Below are positions 63,336 to 64,000 of a stretch of DNA of 64,000 nucleotides, piece by piece. The notes beneath the pieces are model-generated. The model saw only the letters and a program-made list of their open reading frames with translations, made no database searches and was not told the origin of the DNA. The position numbers and the translations under genes are program-made. Numbering within the stretch: position 1 is the first letter of the stretch; each line of letters starts with the position of its first letter. This DNA comes from Sanguibacter hominis ATCC BAA-789 (lineage in GTDB: Bacteria; Actinomycetota; Actinomycetes; Actinomycetales; Cellulomonadaceae), in assembly GCF_012396185.1 (NCBI RefSeq), contig NZ_JAAXOW010000002.1, positions 434,001-498,000 on the forward strand. The letters run 5' to 3'.

Positions 63336-63752
63336 TCACGGGGTCTGCAGACCGCCAGCCTTGCTGTCGTACTTGAACTCGGTGCCGGTGCCCTTGTCCG
63401 TGTTCTTGCCGGTGATGGTGTACGAGTCGGCGGTCACGGCCACCGTGTAGACGGTCGTGTCCTCGCTCTTCGTGACGTCAACCGCACCGGTCTTCGTCGT
63501 CAGCGTGACCTTCGTGCCCGCGTCAGCGCCGGTCGGGTACGCCTGGTCGTCGACGTACGCCGTCTCCATCTCGTTGGCGATCGTGCGCAGGTCAGACTTG
63601 ATGCCCGCGTCGACAGCCTTCTTGCGCTGGTTGAGGAACACCGGGATGGCGATCGCGGAGAGGATGCCGATGATGATGATGACGACGAGGAGCTCGATCA
63701 GGGTGAAACCCTTGTCCTTCTCCTGCATGGACTTCTGCACGCGAGCGATCAT
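63336..63752 (-). CDS. pilA: Major type IV pilin PilA
   Basis: The 138-residue prepilin has a 15-residue leader, cleavage DKG|FTLIELLVVIIIIGILS (Glu20 at +5) and the basic FLNQRKKAVDAGIKSDLRTIAN region. The C-terminal globular part is Thr/Lys-rich and lacks cysteines, so no disulfide-bonded D-loop. AAAGAGG lies before the ATG. A sigma-28-like promoter lies about 70 bases upstream. It is probably the most expressed gene of the cluster. Confidence 0.93.
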   Translation of the reverse strand: MIARVQKSMQEKDKGFTLIELLVVIIIIGILSAIAIPVFLNQRKKAVDAGIKSDLRTIANEMETAYVDDQAYPTGADAGTKVTLTTKTGAVDVTKSEDTTVYTVAVTADSYTITGKNTDKGTGTEFKYDSKAGGLQTP

Positions 63753-63819
63753 GCCCGGCCTCTTTTCATGTTCAAGGTGAAAGTGATGTGCACCACCGCT
63801 CTCGCGGCGTGCAATCCGT

Positions 63820-63847
63820 CTATCGGGTGTCGAGCGTCCGGACTTGA
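63820..63847 (-). promoter_or_regulatory. FliA/WhiG-like (sigma-28 family) promoter of pilA
   Basis: On the minus strand TCAAGTCC (63840-63847), 12 bases, then CCCGATAG (63820-63827). The pilM promoter has the same layout. The leader to the pilA ATG would be about 60 bases. Confidence 0.55.
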
Positions 63848-63874
63848 GCGAGTCAGGTCACGAGTTGATAACGC

Positions 63875-64000
63875 TCAGCCGAGCTCGAACAGGACGGCAC
63901 CTGGGCACGTCTGCACGTCGCTCTCACGCAGGCCTTCGCCGTCGAACACCCAGTTCTGCGTCCCCTGCGTCCCCTCGACCGATCGCCCGACCAGGCAGAA
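63875..64000 (-). CDS. C-terminal end of an unidentified gene, cut by window
   Basis: The last 41 codons and stop of a minus-strand gene that continues past base 64000. It reads ...NWVFDGEGLRESDVQ, then TCPGAVLFELG and a TGA. The visible piece has two cysteines and no motif I recognise. It precedes pilA on the same strand, so it may be another pilus gene, but this cannot be shown. Confidence 0.55.
   Translation of the reverse strand, partial: FCLVGRSVEGTQGTQNWVFDGEGLRESDVQTCPGAVLFELG

Overview
The window is a gene-dense piece of a high-GC chromosome from an actinobacterium. Markers seen directly are RbpA, GarA with FtsR, the integration host factor mIHF, an actinobacterial PriA without an ATPase core, an Lnt followed by a polyprenol-phosphate mannosyltransferase, the DUF881-Sbp-DUF881 trio, and many GTG or TTG starts. 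The overall gene order fits Micrococcales, perhaps near Cellulomonadaceae; that placement is inference. I saw no rRNA, tRNA, CRISPR array, insertion sequence or prophage gene.

Layout. 1-2307 holds lipoprotein N-acyltransferase (5' truncated) and Ppm1. 2350-3082 holds a terminator, rbpA on the minus strand with a SigR/SigH-type promoter, and the start of a UvrA paralogue. 3083-9399 is a mixed block: UvrA-like ATPase, GNAT acetyltransferase, choloylglycine-hydrolase-family enzyme, phospholipase-D/cardiolipin-synthase-like protein, a small acidic protein and a MerR regulator. 9584-13115 is the conserved cell-growth cluster DUF881-sbp-DUF881-garA-ftsR, followed by a DUF4126 membrane protein and a DeaD helicase on the plus strand.

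16181-44486 is one long minus-strand run of housekeeping genes. In transcription order these are pyrR-pyrB-pyrC-membrane protein-carA-carB-pyrF (pyrimidines, with a PyrR RNA site in the leader), mihF-gmk-rpoZ-coaBC-metK-priA, an OatA-like acyltransferase, a heptad-repeat membrane protein, a 63-base G tract, fmt-rsmB-rpe, an FMN riboswitch with ribD-ribE-ribBA-ribH, and hisE-hisG with a PH-domain gene. The acyltransferase and repeat protein look like an accessory insertion between priA and fmt.

44676-50292 holds an orphan NrdI, an acyl-CoA ligase, and aroK-aroB-aroQ-efp-nusB. aroC is separated from aroK by a 3.8-kb plus-strand gene for a secreted fibronectin-III protein. 55641-63752 is a Gram-positive type IV pilus cluster: pilA, three minor pilins, the prepilin peptidase, and pilMNO. 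Two minor pilins carry adhesin-like modules: tandem Ig/cadherin-like domains in one and a ricin-type beta-trefoil in the other. The assembly ATPases and PilC are not in the window and may lie beyond base 64000.

The most interesting signal is a shared promoter architecture that looks like FliA/WhiG (sigma-28 family) sites. It is seen upstream of pilA, upstream of pilM, and upstream of the fibronectin-III gene, each time with exactly 12 bases between an 8-base upstream box and an 8-base CCGAT-containing box. This suggests that the adhesive pilus and the secreted repeat protein form one motility/adhesion regulon.
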